Below are positions 62,756-64,000 of a DNA stretch of 64,000 bases, in pieces; position 1 is the first letter of the stretch, and the number at the start of each line of letters is the position of its first letter. Origin of the DNA: Amaranthus tricolor (taxonomy: Eukaryota > Streptophyta > Magnoliopsida > Caryophyllales > Amaranthaceae). Both the position numbers and the translations under genes were made by a program. The notes beneath the pieces were generated by a model, which was not told the DNA's origin, searched no databases, and worked only from the letters and a program-made list of their open reading frames with translations. The stretch is taken from contig NC_080058.1 in NCBI RefSeq assembly GCF_026212465.1, positions 285,001 to 349,000 on the forward strand, written 5' to 3'.

Positions 62756-63818
62756 TAGGGCTGGCAAAAGCTGACCCGACATGCTAACCTGATCTTAAAC
62801 CAACCCGAAATTAGCGGGTTTGGGTTTGGATTTTTGACCCAATTAATTAAATGGGTCAACCTGATCTGATCTGTTTATTAAATGGGTCAACCTGACCTGA
62901 TCTGTTTATTAAATGGGTTAGGTTCATGTTGAATATTTAAACCTAAAAAAAACATGTTTAACCCATTTATTAAATGGGTCAATCAGGTCAAGTCGACCCA
63001 TTTAATAAATGGGTCGACCATTAATATTTAACCTAAAGAGACCAACAAATAAAGGCCCAACATAACCCGAACTTATACCTAAACGTCTAAACTCTAAAGA
63101 AAAGTGACAAAGCATGAAAGCAGTGAATACTCAAACTCAATATTCAATACTGAATAGTGAATAGCGCCGTTTGCAACTTTGCATTCTGCGTCTCTGTCTT
63201 CCTCATCCATCAAAGGCATCGATTCAATCTTCTGAAAGCATCAACAATCTACGTGATCTTCAATTCAATCTACCTGATCTTCCAGCACTTTGCCGGGTAT
63301 TCAATCATCTTCTCTTTCTCTTTTTTTTTTTTTTTTGTGATTCATACGTTCTTTGATTTTTTCTTGTTCTTATTTTCATGTTCTTTATTCTCATAAGATT
63401 GCTCTTATTTTCCTGTTCAATTCAATCTTCAATTATTCTTAGTTTTCCTGTTCAAAAAACTCAATAAAAATGCTTCACTAAAATGGTGTTTGGATTGAGA
63501 TCTGGAATCTTTCTTTATGAAGCTTGTACTGTGTTCGATTGAGATCAGTAACTTGGATCGCCATTAATGGCTGAAAATGTCAATAGGAGATATAATATCA
63601 GTATATCACGTGTAAAAACATTTTTCGCAGTAGTTTTAGCCATAAATTATACTGTGTTTTAGCCATAAACATTCAACTCCAGCATAATATTGTATAGTCT
63701 GTATTATGAAATGTGAATATAATATATGGCTCAAATTGGTCAAATGACCTGAAAGAAAACAGTTAAATGGATTATTAGCAGGTTGACCCGACTTGATACG
63801 GATCAGGTCGGGGTTTCA
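62756..63818 (+). repeat. About 1-kb duplicated segment containing EBP2 leader exon, copy 2
   Basis: Second copy of 55790-56838, including the presumed EBP2 first exon and its donor (gt at 63297). Differences are few in the core, e.g. a shorter T tract, gaaagcttc versus gaaagcatc, and an extra copy of aaatgggtcaacctgac in the left flank. The 3' part after about 63726 diverges, and no EBP2 coding sequence follows within the window. Confidence 0.85.
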
Positions 63819-64000
63819 ATTTTTGACCCATTTAATTAAATGTTCAGGTTCAGGTTAAGGGTCTATTGACCCATTTATATATGACCCGAACCTGAAAATG
63901 ACCCAACCCGACCTCTCTAACTTAAATAAATAGAAAGTCACAAACAATCGTTTCTGTTCTTAGTTTCGCGAATCCTCTCTCCTCAATCCTCATATCCTTC
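63819..64000. other. Window end: gacccg-rich repeat then possible leader of another gene
   Basis: Up to about 63925 it reads gacccgaacctg, gacccaacccgacctctc. The last 75 bp (cgaatcctctctcctcaatc) are pyrimidine-rich and could be a 5' UTR, but no start codon with coding sequence is visible. Confidence 0.3.

Noticed and set aside
56175..63396. Near-identical small ORFs at 56175 and 63157
   Set aside because: They lie in the duplicated EBP2 leader and intron and end in the poly-T tract. They probably reflect conserved non-coding sequence, not proteins.
1..64000. A coordinated gene cluster (for example a biosynthetic or defence cluster)
   Set aside because: The genes belong to unrelated housekeeping and cell-wall families on both strands. 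The only clustered genes are the PME tandem copies.

Overview
This is nuclear DNA of a flowering plant, most likely a eudicot. It is AT-rich, its genes carry many GT-AG introns, it has long TE-filled intergenic stretches, and every protein recognised is a plant cell-wall or housekeeping family. I could not fix the species. Some dispersed repeats (gagacggtctc-type MITEs, gacccgaatgaacacctct tails) remind me of Caryophyllales genomes, but that is recollection only. Nothing looks bacterial, organellar or viral.

Layout. 1-12 kb is a pectin methylesterase (PME) cluster. It holds a broken CACTA transposase, the orphaned last exon of one PME copy, and two intact five-exon PME genes (2921-6111 and 8692-11684) separated by a 1.1-kb Mutator-like element. 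12-30 kb has no intact gene. It holds MITEs, a decayed Copia retrotransposon (17707-23500) split by a 3.5-kb solo LTR with a perfect 5-bp target duplication, and a hairpin-rich composite element (23922-25554). 30.1-33.8 kb is a seven-exon kelch-repeat gene. 35.8-39.5 kb on the minus strand is an RRA-type arabinosyltransferase with a long intron in its 5' leader. 43.4-53.0 kb is a 19-exon EFR3-like gene (ARM-type scaffold of the plasma-membrane PI4-kinase complex) with several MITEs, a tandem duplication and a SINE-like element in its introns. 58.2-59.1 kb is the single-coding-exon ribosome-biogenesis gene EBP2. The rest of 53-64 kb is dense in short inverted-repeat elements, including four MITEs within 1.3 kb that each have about 9-bp target duplications, a three-member foldback family, and a second copy of the presumed EBP2 promoter and first exon.

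Function. The genes do not form an operon-like system. The two PMEs and RRA all act on the cell wall (pectin de-esterification and extensin arabinosylation), but their proximity is probably chance. I found no convincing undescribed system. The most informative structures are the PME active-site substitution shared by both copies, the nested and adjacent transposon insertions with readable target duplications, the hairpin families, and the duplicated EBP2 leader.

Exon boundaries were read by eye from frame continuity, GT-AG sites and remembered family motifs. Nothing was aligned by software.
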